DNA of 64,000 bases from Cognatundibacterium squillarum (GTDB lineage: Bacteria; Pseudomonadota; Gammaproteobacteria; Burkholderiales; Burkholderiaceae_D): positions 496,001 through 560,000 of the forward strand of contig NZ_BMYU01000001.1 of NCBI RefSeq assembly GCF_014652435.1. Direction: 5' to 3'. The position numbers and the translations under genes were made by a program. Below are positions 25,804-35,600 of the stretch, piece after piece. A model generated the notes under the pieces. That model saw only the letters and a list, made by a program, of their open reading frames with translations, did no database searches and had not been told where the DNA came from. Numbering within the stretch: position 1 is the first letter of the stretch; each line of letters starts with the position of its first letter.

Positions 25804-28782
25804 TCAGTGTGCTTTCCGCCACACGGGTACATGCTTTTGCCTGAACTCGTCCATCCCCGCCTGACGCAGTTTTTTCACCCATGCTTCAGCCAGAGCCTCT
25901 TCGTCACCACGATCCAGTGCGGCCTCTTTCAGTAAGCGGAATTCCGTGCGCAACGTCGTTGGCATAATGCCGGGGTCATCGGTATTGATACATACCGTCA
26001 TTGGCTTTTTTCTCAGGCCGAAAACATTGAATTTGCCGCCTGCATTCAAATCCGCTTTCGCAACCGGATACCAGCGGAATACCGGATGCTCTTTAAAATC
26101 TTCCAGTCTGGCGATATAGGTATTCGAAGTCAGATTCACTTCTATCATCAGACCCAGATCAGCGTACTCCTGCATTTTGACATCCTGCAGCGCGTGGATG
26201 AATTTCAGTTCGTCGGAATGATAGAAATCCGTCAGCATGTTTAATGCATCGGGTTCAGCCACAGCAGGCAACGCCGTTCCGCGACGCAAACTGCTGACGC
26301 GCACTTTCAGCAAACCGTCTTTCGTGAAATCGCAATAACCAAACGGAGGAGGTTTCGGCAACGCGGGGCGAACCTTGATAGCGGTCTTTTCCTCTTTTTG
26401 TGCTTTCGAATCTTTTTTCCCGGCTTTACCGGAAGCTGCCTTTCCAGAGGTTTTTTCGTCACCGTTATTCTGACCGGAAGTTTCCGGTTGCCAAGATGGC
26501 TTCTGCACTTCCAGCCAGCGCGCCCGCTGCAAAAACAGTTTGCCTGCTTTGTTATCGGACTGCTTCAGCAGATCAAGGTCGGGCAAGGCGGCCAGCGTTG
26601 CATCGTCCTGCACGCCGGATTGCTGCCAGCGTAAAAACTGCCAGTAGCAATTTCGGCGCAGCTTCCATGCGGTGTACAAATCGTCGATAAGGATAGATTC
26701 CGTCGCCGATTTTTCCTGACAATCCTTGCGCAACTGGCGCGTTTCAAGCCTTTGCTTCAGCGGGTGTTCCCATGCAAAGCACACCGGATGCAGCCACGGC
26801 ACATAAGGCAGCAAGCGGCGTATGCGTTTTTCCAAATGGTCTTTTACCTTTGCACACCACGGCAATCGTTCCGCCAGCGCGCCAGCTTCATGCCAGGCCC
26901 ACACCAGATTATCGACATGCTCATCCACCGGCAGCAACGCATCGCCATGCCGCGCCAGCCAGCTTTCTGCATCCACACCCAGCGCCAGCGCATGACCTAA
27001 GCGATCACCTTTTTTCATCGCACAAAACTGCACGGTTTCATCCAGATGCCGCAAGCCGGACAAAGGATGAGCGTAATCCTCGCCCGCATGAATACTGAAA
27101 TGCCAGCCCTTCAGAAGATCAGCACTTTCTGATGCAGCACCGACTAAGGCTTGCAAACTGCGTTCTGTCTGCCGCGCCACAAACGCTTGCCGCAACCAGC
27201 GTAATGCCGGTGCATACACTTCAATCCGCACCAGATTTTCATCGCCAGCCACATCCAGCCCGCGTATCCACGCGGCCGGACGCAATGTCTGTTGCTGTTC
27301 ATCAGACAGTTGAGAACTCAGTCCCAGCAATTCCGGCCTGTCCCAGCCGGACAAACTAAAACACTGCTGCAGCAAGGCTCTGGCTTCATGCCAGACTTTT
27401 TCGGGGTGATGCTGAAATGCCGGAGTGCGCAAAAAATGAATGCAGAAATGCCAGCGCTCCATCAACGCGCGATACGCATTCGCCTGCGCCGCTGTTGGCG
27501 GCACAAATCGGCTTGCAACTGCATCACCGTAAGCGCTGTCGGGCTGCACAGCCTTTTCCATTTGCTTCAGCCACAGGGCTAAGTCTTTGGGATTGAGCTT
27601 GCTGCGCGTTACTTTCAGCTCTGCCACATCTTTGGCATTCTGAAACAACACCTGCGCGGCATTGAATTGATTCGGCGCTGATTTTCCCCAGCGCAAAGGT
27701 TCATCATAATACTGCACGAAGCGGCTCAGGCCCTGCCCGTCCATAATCACTTCGCGCCGCAGACGATTAATCCGGTTCAGAAAATACAGCGTCAGCGTAC
27801 GGAAACGCTCGCAGCAGTGCGGATCCTGATAATGCCACCACAGCCAGATCAGCAAATACAGCCACGCTTTCGACACATCACCGGCCTGCATATATAACGC
27901 AACCTGCTTGCGCAACCACGCCGGATTCACCACCGATTCATCCGCGGGTTGCTGCGCAATACCGTACCAGTCCACCTGCATTTCTGTCTGAAACAACCAC
28001 GCCTGCCCGATGGAATACTGAATCAGTGCATTGATACGCTGATGATGCTGATCCTTCGTAACAGTTTGCTGTTGCGTTTTTTTCGTTTCAGCGGATGGCA
28101 GCAACCAGTCTGGCAGCTGCAACAAGGCTGCCAGCAAACGCTGTAACTCCTTTATCAATTCCTGCTGCGCATGCTGCTTTAACTGCCCCTTTGCCGGATG
28201 CAACACCGCCAGCATCAGCGCCAGCCCGCTGCCATACACACCACCCAGATGCACGTGATTTTCCGCAACCGCAGCAGCATTTTTTTGGACGGGCGGACTA
28301 AACAAAGGCTGCAAAGCATCAATCAGTTCTGACGCTTTACTGACTTCCTCAAATTTTTCAGTCTTCGTTTGATCGCGAAAATCTTTCGCTAACTGCCACG
28401 CCGCCACATACGCCGGATCAAGCCGTGCGCACAGACGCACAAAATCCGGCTCAGTCTCTTTGCGGTAATGCAAGCCGCCATTGGTCGTATCAAAAAGCTC
28501 TGCAGCCAACTGATCCAGCGCTTTGAACTCCGGTGTGACAAGCATTTCTGACGGCCAGATTAATTCCACTGCGTGAGCGATTTCGTTCAGGCGGAAGCGA
28601 CGGGGCCATTCGTTATCAACTTCTTGGGCAAGAAGTTTTCGACACTCACCCGAACAACCAAAAATATTTAATTTATCTTTTAGTTCAAAATGAAGTAAAT
28701 TGGTTTTTACCATCCCAGAAATCAAATCAGAGCAAAATATCACAAACTTAACAGAATCAACTACATTAGATATCTTCTTCAT
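25804..28782 (-). CDS. rdrB: RADAR adenosine deaminase RdrB
   Basis: A 992-residue divergent adenosine deaminase. All metal-site and catalytic motifs of the ADA family are visible: HVHLGG (H176, H178), HAGED (H565, catalytic E568), GDRLGH (H597), EVNLTSN (equivalent of the SxPxSN motif) and INTDDPG (D935, D936). The large spacing between the first and second motifs reflects family-specific insertions. A Lys/Glu/Ser-rich low-complexity stretch lies at about 765-800. RdrB of RADAR systems forms large shells with RdrA and converts adenosine or ATP species to inosine during phage infection, stopping growth. Its ATG lies inside the rdrA 3' end (17-bp overlap), indicating coupled translation. The first 60 codons are AT-rich like rdrA, and the rest has host-like composition. 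It is longer than the roughly 800-residue RdrB proteins first described. Confidence 0.88.
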   Translation of the reverse strand: MKKISNVVDSVKFVIFCSDLISGMVKTNLLHFELKDKLNIFGCSGECRKLLAQEVDNEWPRRFRLNEIAHAVELIWPSEMLVTPEFKALDQLAAELFDTTNGGLHYRKETEPDFVRLCARLDPAYVAAWQLAKDFRDQTKTEKFEEVSKASELIDALQPLFSPPVQKNAAAVAENHVHLGGVYGSGLALMLAVLHPAKGQLKQHAQQELIKELQRLLAALLQLPDWLLPSAETKKTQQQTVTKDQHHQRINALIQYSIGQAWLFQTEMQVDWYGIAQQPADESVVNPAWLRKQVALYMQAGDVSKAWLYLLIWLWWHYQDPHCCERFRTLTLYFLNRINRLRREVIMDGQGLSRFVQYYDEPLRWGKSAPNQFNAAQVLFQNAKDVAELKVTRSKLNPKDLALWLKQMEKAVQPDSAYGDAVASRFVPPTAAQANAYRALMERWHFCIHFLRTPAFQHHPEKVWHEARALLQQCFSLSGWDRPELLGLSSQLSDEQQQTLRPAAWIRGLDVAGDENLVRIEVYAPALRWLRQAFVARQTERSLQALVGAASESADLLKGWHFSIHAGEDYAHPLSGLRHLDETVQFCAMKKGDRLGHALALGVDAESWLARHGDALLPVDEHVDNLVWAWHEAGALAERLPWCAKVKDHLEKRIRRLLPYVPWLHPVCFAWEHPLKQRLETRQLRKDCQEKSATESILIDDLYTAWKLRRNCYWQFLRWQQSGVQDDATLAALPDLDLLKQSDNKAGKLFLQRARWLEVQKPSWQPETSGQNNGDEKTSGKAASGKAGKKDSKAQKEEKTAIKVRPALPKPPPFGYCDFTKDGLLKVRVSSLRRGTALPAVAEPDALNMLTDFYHSDELKFIHALQDVKMQEYADLGLMIEVNLTSNTYIARLEDFKEHPVFRWYPVAKADLNAGGKFNVFGLRKKPMTVCINTDDPGIMPTTLRTEFRLLKEAALDRGDEEALAEAWVKKLRQAGMDEFRQKHVPVWRKAH

Positions 28783-31135
28783 GGTAAGTCGGTGTATTCA
28801 CATTCAGCCAATTACGAATTGGGTGCGTGTGAAAAATTTCATATGCGTACCCCTTTGATTGCCCACTCGAAGTTTGAATATTCGCGCCATAGATTTCAGA
28901 AAAGACAAATCCTTCACCAACGTAGCCAAATCCAGAACCATTTGATATTTCAGAATGATTTTTTACCTCGTAACTACCAATCGCCGCGCAAAATGCATTA
29001 AATGCTCTCAAACCCAATTCAGCTACATCAGTTACGTCATTAACTTCCTTAAATCGCCCCCAATCACTTTCATACTCCGCCAACTGAGTAAAAAACTTAT
29101 TCATTACACGATATATTAATAAAGCACTTGGCTGATCTGGCCAAAATTCGTTATATTTAGATCGCCACTCGATTAATTGACTCGAATATTCCGCAACAAT
29201 TTCTTCCCAATGAGGAAGTTCACTTAAAACGCGGTAATCTTCCCTATGCACGTCATTTGAAGAGTTAAATTTTGAAATCCTATCTTCCTGAAATTCAGGA
29301 AAACCAATTACTTTTGTTTTGGAGAACGCAACCAATGAATAAAAAGGAACCTCATTCAATACATTCCTAACCGCATCAACACAAACATTCTTAAATAGCC
29401 CAAGAACTAAAATCTCAAAAAGTCGCCCAAAATAAACAAAAGATCCATGATCTTCCTGTAAATACACTTGATTATGACTGAGAAGCTTACTGACAAAAAT
29501 TTTATTTTCACTGTTTCCAAACAAAGCACCAGGAATTGGAACACCTTTATCTGGAGGAGGATACGATAAGACTGTCTTTTCCGGCAAATTATTCAACCAA
29601 AATTCATTAAAAATAATCCCATCTAAATGCTCCCTCCACTGCACCCCAAGCCCTTCAACAATACATCCATCTTTAAATGCATTTAATTGATCCAAAGGCT
29701 GAAACAAAGCCACTTCGAAAACAGAGGTTTCGGGCACAAAAGGCTTCAACATATTTCGATCAAAATCAAGCCAATTAGCCTGTGCCAAATAAATCAACAG
29801 CAAGTCCTTTTGATAGTCTCCCGATTGCAATACATCAATCAACTTCAATCTTATTTTTTTCTCAAAATTTAAATATTCCTCTCTTTTTTCCAACCTAAGA
29901 ATCTCGCACAAGTAAACAATATTCTCTTCTTTCAAATCAAAATTCGCAGAAAGAAACCTATCCAGCTCAATCAACTCAGACTTAACCGCAGAAATTAGCT
30001 GAGCAAGAGACCTAACACTAGAGAAAGAAAATTTAATCCAACTACTCTCAAAATCATTCAACCAAAAATTATGAATCCTATTTAACAAATTAAAGAATTC
30101 GCTAAGAGAAATTGAGAGTGGCGACCCATCTTTACTCAAATAAATCTTTGGATTAGCAATGTGTTGCTTGAGACTTTGAACTAAATTTCTCCTTGCAACC
30201 GGCAGAAGTTTCCTTTCATATTCATCAGCCAGATTTTTTGCACGCAGTTTTGCATCATCAACCTCAACCGTGCGTGCCTTAGCAGTAATTCCTTCGAAAA
30301 AATTCCGCCAGATCACTTCGTGAAACAAATCAAGATCACCGGAAATGATGGGGACTACATAAGGTGAAGCCAAATAACGCCTCACAACTTCCAGATTATT
30401 AAATGCGTGTTGCAATGACGTATCCACATCATCAATTGGCAACACGATCAGTCTCTTACCGGTGATTTTGAGTGCCTCGTAAAACAACTTGTGCACTTCA
30501 TCGCTGACGCTGTGATTGCCAATAAAAGCACGCAACTTATCCATGCCAAATTCTGATTTCTGCTTCTGAGTCCCCTCCAAAGCACTTCCAAGTGCCTGCA
30601 ATCGCGCATAAAAAGTTTTGGATTTTTCGTAATCTTGCGTTGCGTCCTTCACTTCTTTATTTCGAAGCAAGGCCGCGACAATAATGTTGAGGAAAAGGTC
30701 GTCGTCATTCTCCAGCAGAGTGGGATCAACGGGTTTTAGAATCAATAAAACTTTTGATAACGGGAGTATTTCAGGGTTGTTTCCTGACCTATTTATTTCA
30801 ACTAGTTCGTCCTTCATAAAGGTCGGCAAATTGACGAGAATCGTACTTTTTCCAGTACCCCTGCCACCGTCCAGCAAAATGGCGTTATGGGCACGGTGTT
30901 CATCCAGATCGAGAATTGCTTCAACTGAATTAGGCAAATCATCTTTTTTCTCGATGTTCTCTTTATCTTTACTAAACGAATCGCTTGTTTTATTGACGCT
31001 TTCTTTAAGAAATCCCGCAATCCGCTGATATACCGGTCGCGCCAGCAGATATTCCGGCTTTGCTTGCTTTGCCTGTTCGCCCTGATCAATCGGAAAGTAA
31101 ATGATGTCTTTATCTTCGCTCGCCTTCGTCGCCAT
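28766..31135 (-). CDS. rdrA: RADAR ATPase RdrA (KAP/AAA-like)
   Basis: A 789-residue P-loop ATPase. Walker A GGRGTGKST occupies 90-98 and Walker B LPIDDVD has D235, D236 and D238. SPYVVPIISGDLDLFHEVIW shortly after fits a STAND/KAP-like sensor region. The C-terminal half is long, helical and without recognisable motifs. The start at 31135 (MATKASEDKDII) is the likeliest of three nearby ATGs; no strong ribosome binding site is visible. A TATAGT -10-like box lies about 34 bases upstream (31174-31169), but no well-spaced -35. Genetic context identifies it as RdrA: it is immediately followed, with overlap, by an RdrB-type deaminase and then a SLATT gene. Known role: RdrA assembles as a ring and docks on the RdrB shell, activating editing or deamination on infection. 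Codons from about 280 to the end are conspicuously AT-rich. Confidence 0.85.
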   Translation of the reverse strand: MATKASEDKDIIYFPIDQGEQAKQAKPEYLLARPVYQRIAGFLKESVNKTSDSFSKDKENIEKKDDLPNSVEAILDLDEHRAHNAILLDGGRGTGKSTILVNLPTFMKDELVEINRSGNNPEILPLSKVLLILKPVDPTLLENDDDLFLNIIVAALLRNKEVKDATQDYEKSKTFYARLQALGSALEGTQKQKSEFGMDKLRAFIGNHSVSDEVHKLFYEALKITGKRLIVLPIDDVDTSLQHAFNNLEVVRRYLASPYVVPIISGDLDLFHEVIWRNFFEGITAKARTVEVDDAKLRAKNLADEYERKLLPVARRNLVQSLKQHIANPKIYLSKDGSPLSISLSEFFNLLNRIHNFWLNDFESSWIKFSFSSVRSLAQLISAVKSELIELDRFLSANFDLKEENIVYLCEILRLEKREEYLNFEKKIRLKLIDVLQSGDYQKDLLLIYLAQANWLDFDRNMLKPFVPETSVFEVALFQPLDQLNAFKDGCIVEGLGVQWREHLDGIIFNEFWLNNLPEKTVLSYPPPDKGVPIPGALFGNSENKIFVSKLLSHNQVYLQEDHGSFVYFGRLFEILVLGLFKNVCVDAVRNVLNEVPFYSLVAFSKTKVIGFPEFQEDRISKFNSSNDVHREDYRVLSELPHWEEIVAEYSSQLIEWRSKYNEFWPDQPSALLIYRVMNKFFTQLAEYESDWGRFKEVNDVTDVAELGLRAFNAFCAAIGSYEVKNHSEISNGSGFGYVGEGFVFSEIYGANIQTSSGQSKGYAYEIFHTHPIRNWLNVNTPTYHEEDI

Positions 31136-31279
31136 ATCGCCCGCCCGTGCAGATTGCATAAAACAACAACTATAAAACAGCACTTATCAGATTGGTTAGT
31201 CAAATCACTAAGACTGCTCAAAATCGTAGAAAATAGCGCACCGGCGCAAAAATGCCGGAGAACAGAACAGGAGACGACG

Positions 31280-32191
31280 ATGAGACTTTGGCAGCAAATG
31301 GGTGTGGCGGCGGCTTTGTCGCTGGCGGTACTGGGGCAGGTGCAGGCGCAGACGGCGGGTGGTTCGGCTGCTGCAGCAAGTGCGGCGCAGGCTTTACCGG
31401 CGAGTAAGCCGTATGTGATTGCGCAGACTTACACGCTGCAATCGCAGGTGCTGAATGAGCAGCGCGAGCTGAACATAATGCTGCCGGAGGGGTATCACGA
31501 ACATCCGGAGCTGCGTTATCCGGTGGTGTATTTGCTGGATGGCGGGCAGCATGAAGATTTCACGCATATGGCGGGTGCGGTGCAGTATGCGAGTTTTTCG
31601 TGGGTGCAGCGTTTACCGCCGGTGATTCTGGTGGGGATTGCGAATACGGACCGTAAGCGCGATATGACGTTTAAAGCCTCGCCAAAATTCGTGTGGCCGA
31701 AGTGGATGCATGCGTACACGGATGCCTATAAAAACGCCGGTGGTTCGGATGCGTTTATCCGTTATATCGAAACTGAGGTGCAACCGTATGTGCAGCAGCA
31801 TTTCCGTACCGGGCCGGACAAAATGCTGGTCGGGCAATCGCTGGCGGCTTTGCTGGCAACGGAGATTCTGCTGAAGAAGCCTGCGCTGTTTAATCAGTAT
31901 GTGATGATGAGTCCGAGCTTGTGGTGGGACAATCAGTCGCTGCTGAAGCAAGCGCCGCAGTTGTTGCGAAACATGCCTGCCGCGCCGATGAAGGTGTATC
32001 TGGCGGTGGGCAATGAAGGGCCGGAAATGGTGAACGATGCGCGTGCGCTGGCGGCGCTGATCCGCAAGCATAAGCCGCGCAATACGCAATTTGTGTTTGA
32101 GTATTTGCCGAAAGAAGATCACGGCACGATTTTGCATCCGGCAACGCTGAATGCCTTTGCGCATTTCTTTCCGCGTCCGCCGGAAAAATAA
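31280..32191 (+). CDS. Exported alpha/beta-hydrolase esterase (Fes/esterase D family)
   Basis: A 303-residue protein of the putative esterase family PF00756. The start at 31280 has AGGAG seven bases upstream and gives a signal peptide (MRLWQQMGVAAALSLAVLGQVQA), followed by an Ala/Ser-rich linker. The fold is marked by RYPVVYLLDGGQH, PPVILVGIANTDRKRDMT, a nucleophile elbow VGQSLAALLA (Gln in place of the more usual His or Leu before the Ser), YVMMSPSLWWD and the C-terminal DHGTILHPA, which would supply the catalytic His. Relatives hydrolyse siderophore or S-formylglutathione esters or have unknown substrates. Codon choice here is richer in G/C-ending codons than in neighbouring genes. It is transcribed divergently from rdrA. 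Confidence 0.82.
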   Translation: MRLWQQMGVAAALSLAVLGQVQAQTAGGSAAAASAAQALPASKPYVIAQTYTLQSQVLNEQRELNIMLPEGYHEHPELRYPVVYLLDGGQHEDFTHMAGAVQYASFSWVQRLPPVILVGIANTDRKRDMTFKASPKFVWPKWMHAYTDAYKNAGGSDAFIRYIETEVQPYVQQHFRTGPDKMLVGQSLAALLATEILLKKPALFNQYVMMSPSLWWDNQSLLKQAPQLLRNMPAAPMKVYLAVGNEGPEMVNDARALAALIRKHKPRNTQFVFEYLPKEDHGTILHPATLNAFAHFFPRPPEK

Positions 32192-32218
32192 ACTTCTTCC
32201 GCTTTAATGAAGTGCATC

Positions 32219-32256
32219 ACAGCCAGCCTTGCTTTGCAGCGCTGGCTGTTTTATTT
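32219..32256 (+). terminator. Intrinsic terminator after the esterase
   Basis: Nine-bp arms ACAGCCAGC and GCTGGCTGT, then TTTATTT. Confidence 0.85.
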
Positions 32257-32362
32257 GATTAGGTTTGGTTTTGAATTCCCAGATTCAATCCGCTCGGCAT
32301 GGTCACGGCTGGCATCCTACACCTTGCAGGCGCAACGTGGCGCATCGAGATTGCCCGCAGGC

Positions 32363-32472
32363 CGCTGAAAATGCCTGAAAACGGCTAATTTGCGGAGTTC
32401 TGCATAGCGATCCGGCGGTCGTCGGCAGAAAGTCTGGCTGGCCGGAAATCACAAATGCGGATTTCTGCACAA
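32363..32472 (+). repeat. Dispersed intergenic repeat, copy C
   Basis: Carries GCTGAAAATGCC, TTTGCGGAGTTCTGCATAGC, the core CGGTCGTCGGCAGAAAGTC and ATTTCTGCACAAA. The hairpin after the core is TCTGG-CTGG-CCGGA, so the stem survives through a G-U pair. It lies between the convergent esterase and hrpA genes, each with its own terminator. Confidence 0.82.
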
Positions 32473-32545
32473 AATTATCTGGTGGCGCTTGCGAAGCCGC
32501 AGCCGCCAGCCTGCTATTACAGCCTTGTTTCTGCTGCCACAAAGC

Positions 32546-32580
32546 AAAACGCCCGCAGATAATTCTCTGCGAGCGTTTTT
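32546..32580. terminator. Bidirectional intrinsic terminator at the end of hrpA
   Basis: Imperfect arms of about 13 bp (AAAACGC-CGCAGA against TCTGCG-GCGTTTT, one bulged base on each side), with a T-run on either strand. It lies 40 bp beyond the hrpA stop. Confidence 0.85.
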
Positions 32581-32619
32581 GCGTTGTTTTGCGTTTTTCG
32601 CGGGTTACGAAGCGGACGA

Positions 32620-35600
32620 TCAGCGTTGCAGGCTTTCCCAGACTTTTTGCAAACGCTTCACCGATACCGGCATCGGCGTTTTGAGTTCCTGTGCAAACAG
32701 GGACACGCGCAATTCTTCCAGCATCCAGCGGAATTCAATCAGCTTAGGATCGGCATCCGCACCGTGGCGGCGCGGGTGGCGCAGCCAGGCTTGTGCAACG
32801 CTGTTCCATTCTGCCATTTGCTTCTGATCGCGCGCCGGATCAGCGCGCAGCTTGTCGATACGCACTGCCATCGCTTTCAGATAACGCGGAAAATGCGCGA
32901 GCTGCACATAATCGTTTTCCGCGATAAAGCGTTTATGCACCAGTTGCTGCAACTGCGTTTGCATGTCTGCGGCTGCGGCACTGTGTGCTTTAACGGACTG
33001 GATTTTTTTCGGCAGCGCATGGTACTCGCTGAGAATTAATCCTGCCAGTCGCGCAATTTCATTCGCCAGCAAATTCAGACGCGCCTTGCCTTCTTCGCGA
33101 CGCTGACGGAATTCGCCTTCGTTCGATGGCATACCATTTTGCAGGCAGGCGCGTTCCAGCGCGGTCTGAATAATCTGATCGCGCAATTCTTCGTGCGAAC
33201 CCAGTGCCATAAACTGCATGCCCATTTGCTGCATGCCAGGAATATTTTTTTCTAAGAACTTGACCTGTTCTTTGAGCTGCAATGCAAACAAACGGCGCAA
33301 GCCGGTGCGGTGGATACGCGCTGCCTCATCCGGATCATCAAATACTTCAATCTGGCAATGGGTTTGCTGATCCACCAGCGCCGGATAACCGATCAGGGTT
33401 TGTTTGCCCTGCTGCACTTCCAGCAGTTCCGGCAATTCACCAAAGGTCCAGTCGGTCAGTTTTTCCTGCTGATACACCACGGGCGCAGCACCGCCCTTGC
33501 CTTGCGGTCTGGCGCTGGCTTGCGGCACGGCGGCGCTGCGGCTTTGCGCGCTGACGGCTTCGTCTGCATCATTACCGCCTTCCAGCAGGGCCAGTTTTTC
33601 TGCGCTGGCGATTTTCTGGAAGCTTTCACGCGCCTGTCCGCCCAGTTCTGCGCGCAGGCTGGCGAGATTACGACCCATATCCAGCTGGCGTCCGTGCTCA
33701 TCCACCACTTTGAAATTCATTGCCAGATGGGCTGGCAAGGTTTCAAATTTGAAGTCGGTGCTTTTGCACAGCAAGCCGGTTTTTTCGCGGATATCAGCGA
33801 TCAGCACATCCAGAAAAATCCCTTTCCCGAAATCATTACGCTCACAGAATCCGGCGGCGTATTCCGGCAAAGGTACGCAGTGGCGGCGGATTTTTTGCGG
33901 CAGCGATTTCAGTAACAGCTGCACTTTTTCTTTCAGCATGCCCGGCACCAGCCATTCGCCACGCTCTGCCGATACCTGATTCAGCAGATACAGCGGCACG
34001 CTCATAGTCACACCGTCACGCGGGCTGCCCGGTTCAAAGTGATAACTGAGCTGCACCGCCACGCCGGACACCTGCATGGTTTTCGGGAAGAAATCTGTGG
34101 TGATGCCTGCAGCCTCGTGGCGCATCAGATCATCTTTCACCAAATACAGCATTTTCGGCGTGGTGCGCGTGGCTTCGCGGTGCCATTGCTCAAACTCCAC
34201 CGCATTACAAATGCCGGGCGGAATCAGCTTGTCGTAAAACGCGACGATCAGTTCATCATCCACCAGCACGTCTAAACGGCGTGACTTGTGTTCAAGATTT
34301 TCAATCTCGCGCACCAGTTGCTGGTTATGTGCAAAGAATGGCAGACGGGTTTCAAACTCGCCGTTCACCAGTGCTTCGCGGATAAAGATGGTACGCGCTT
34401 CATCCGGATTGATATTGCCGAAGTTGATACGGCGCTGGCTGTACACCACCAGCCCGTACAGCGTGGCGCGTTCATGTGCGACAACTTGACCGGCTTTCTT
34501 TTCCCAGCGCGGATCGCCGTAAGATTTTTTCAGCAAATGCGCGCCGGTTTTTTCCAGCCATTCCGGCTGTATCTGCGCAATGCAGCGACCGTACAAACGC
34601 GAGGTATCCACCAGTTCCGCACACATAATCCAGCGACCGGCTTTCTTACTCAGATGCGAACCGGGCCAGATATGAAACTTAATGCCGCGCGCGCCGAGGT
34701 AATGGCTGTCTTCATCCGATTTATAACCAATGTTACCGAGCAAACCCGTCAGCAGCGCCAGATGCAATTGCTCGTAGGTGGCTGGCTTCTCATTCATGCG
34801 CCAGCCCTGCTCTTTCACAATCGTCAGCAATTGCGAATGCACTTCGCGCCATTCGCGCAGGCGCAGCTGATTCACAAAATTGCTGCGGCAGTTATCCTGC
34901 AACTGGCGATTGGTTTTTTTATGTTCTATCGCGTCTTCAAACCATTTCCACAGTTTCAGATACGATAAAAATTCCGATTTCTCATCGGCAAATTTTTTAT
35001 GCGCCTGATCTGCAGCTGCCTGCGCTTCCAGCGGACGTTCACGCGGGTCCTGTACCGACAAGGCGGCGGCGATGATCAGCACTTCCTGCAGGGCTTGCTG
35101 ATCGCGCGCTGCCAGAATCATGCGGCCAACGCGCGGATCTAATGGCAGCTTGGCGAGCTGACGACCAACCGCAGTCAGCTGATTGGTTTCATCCATCGCG
35201 CCCAGTTCCTGCAGCAGCTGATAACCGTCAGCAATGGCGCGGCCCAGCGGTGGCTCGATGAACGGGAAGCTTTCTACGTCAGTCAGGCGCAGCGATTTCA
35301 TGCGCAGAATGACAGATGCCAGCGAAGAACGCAGAATTTCCGGATCGGTAAAACGTGCGCGCTGCTGAAACTCTTTTTCATCGTACAAACGAATACAGAC
35401 ACCGGACGAAACACGGCCGCAACGACCAGCACGCTGATTCGCCGCCGATTGCGCAATCGATTCGATTTGTAATTGCTCGACCTTATTGCGGTAGCTGTAA
35501 CGCTTTACCCGCGCCAGACCGGTATCCACCACAAAGCGTATGCCGGGTACCGTCAGCGAGGTCTCAGCGACGTTGGTCGCCAGCACAATACGGCGTGCAT

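Noticed and set aside
25018-31135. Integrase, transposase, tRNA or phage genes around the RADAR locus
   Set aside because: Both flanks were read on both strands and no such gene or tRNA-like attachment site was found. Only the dispersed repeats suggest mobility.
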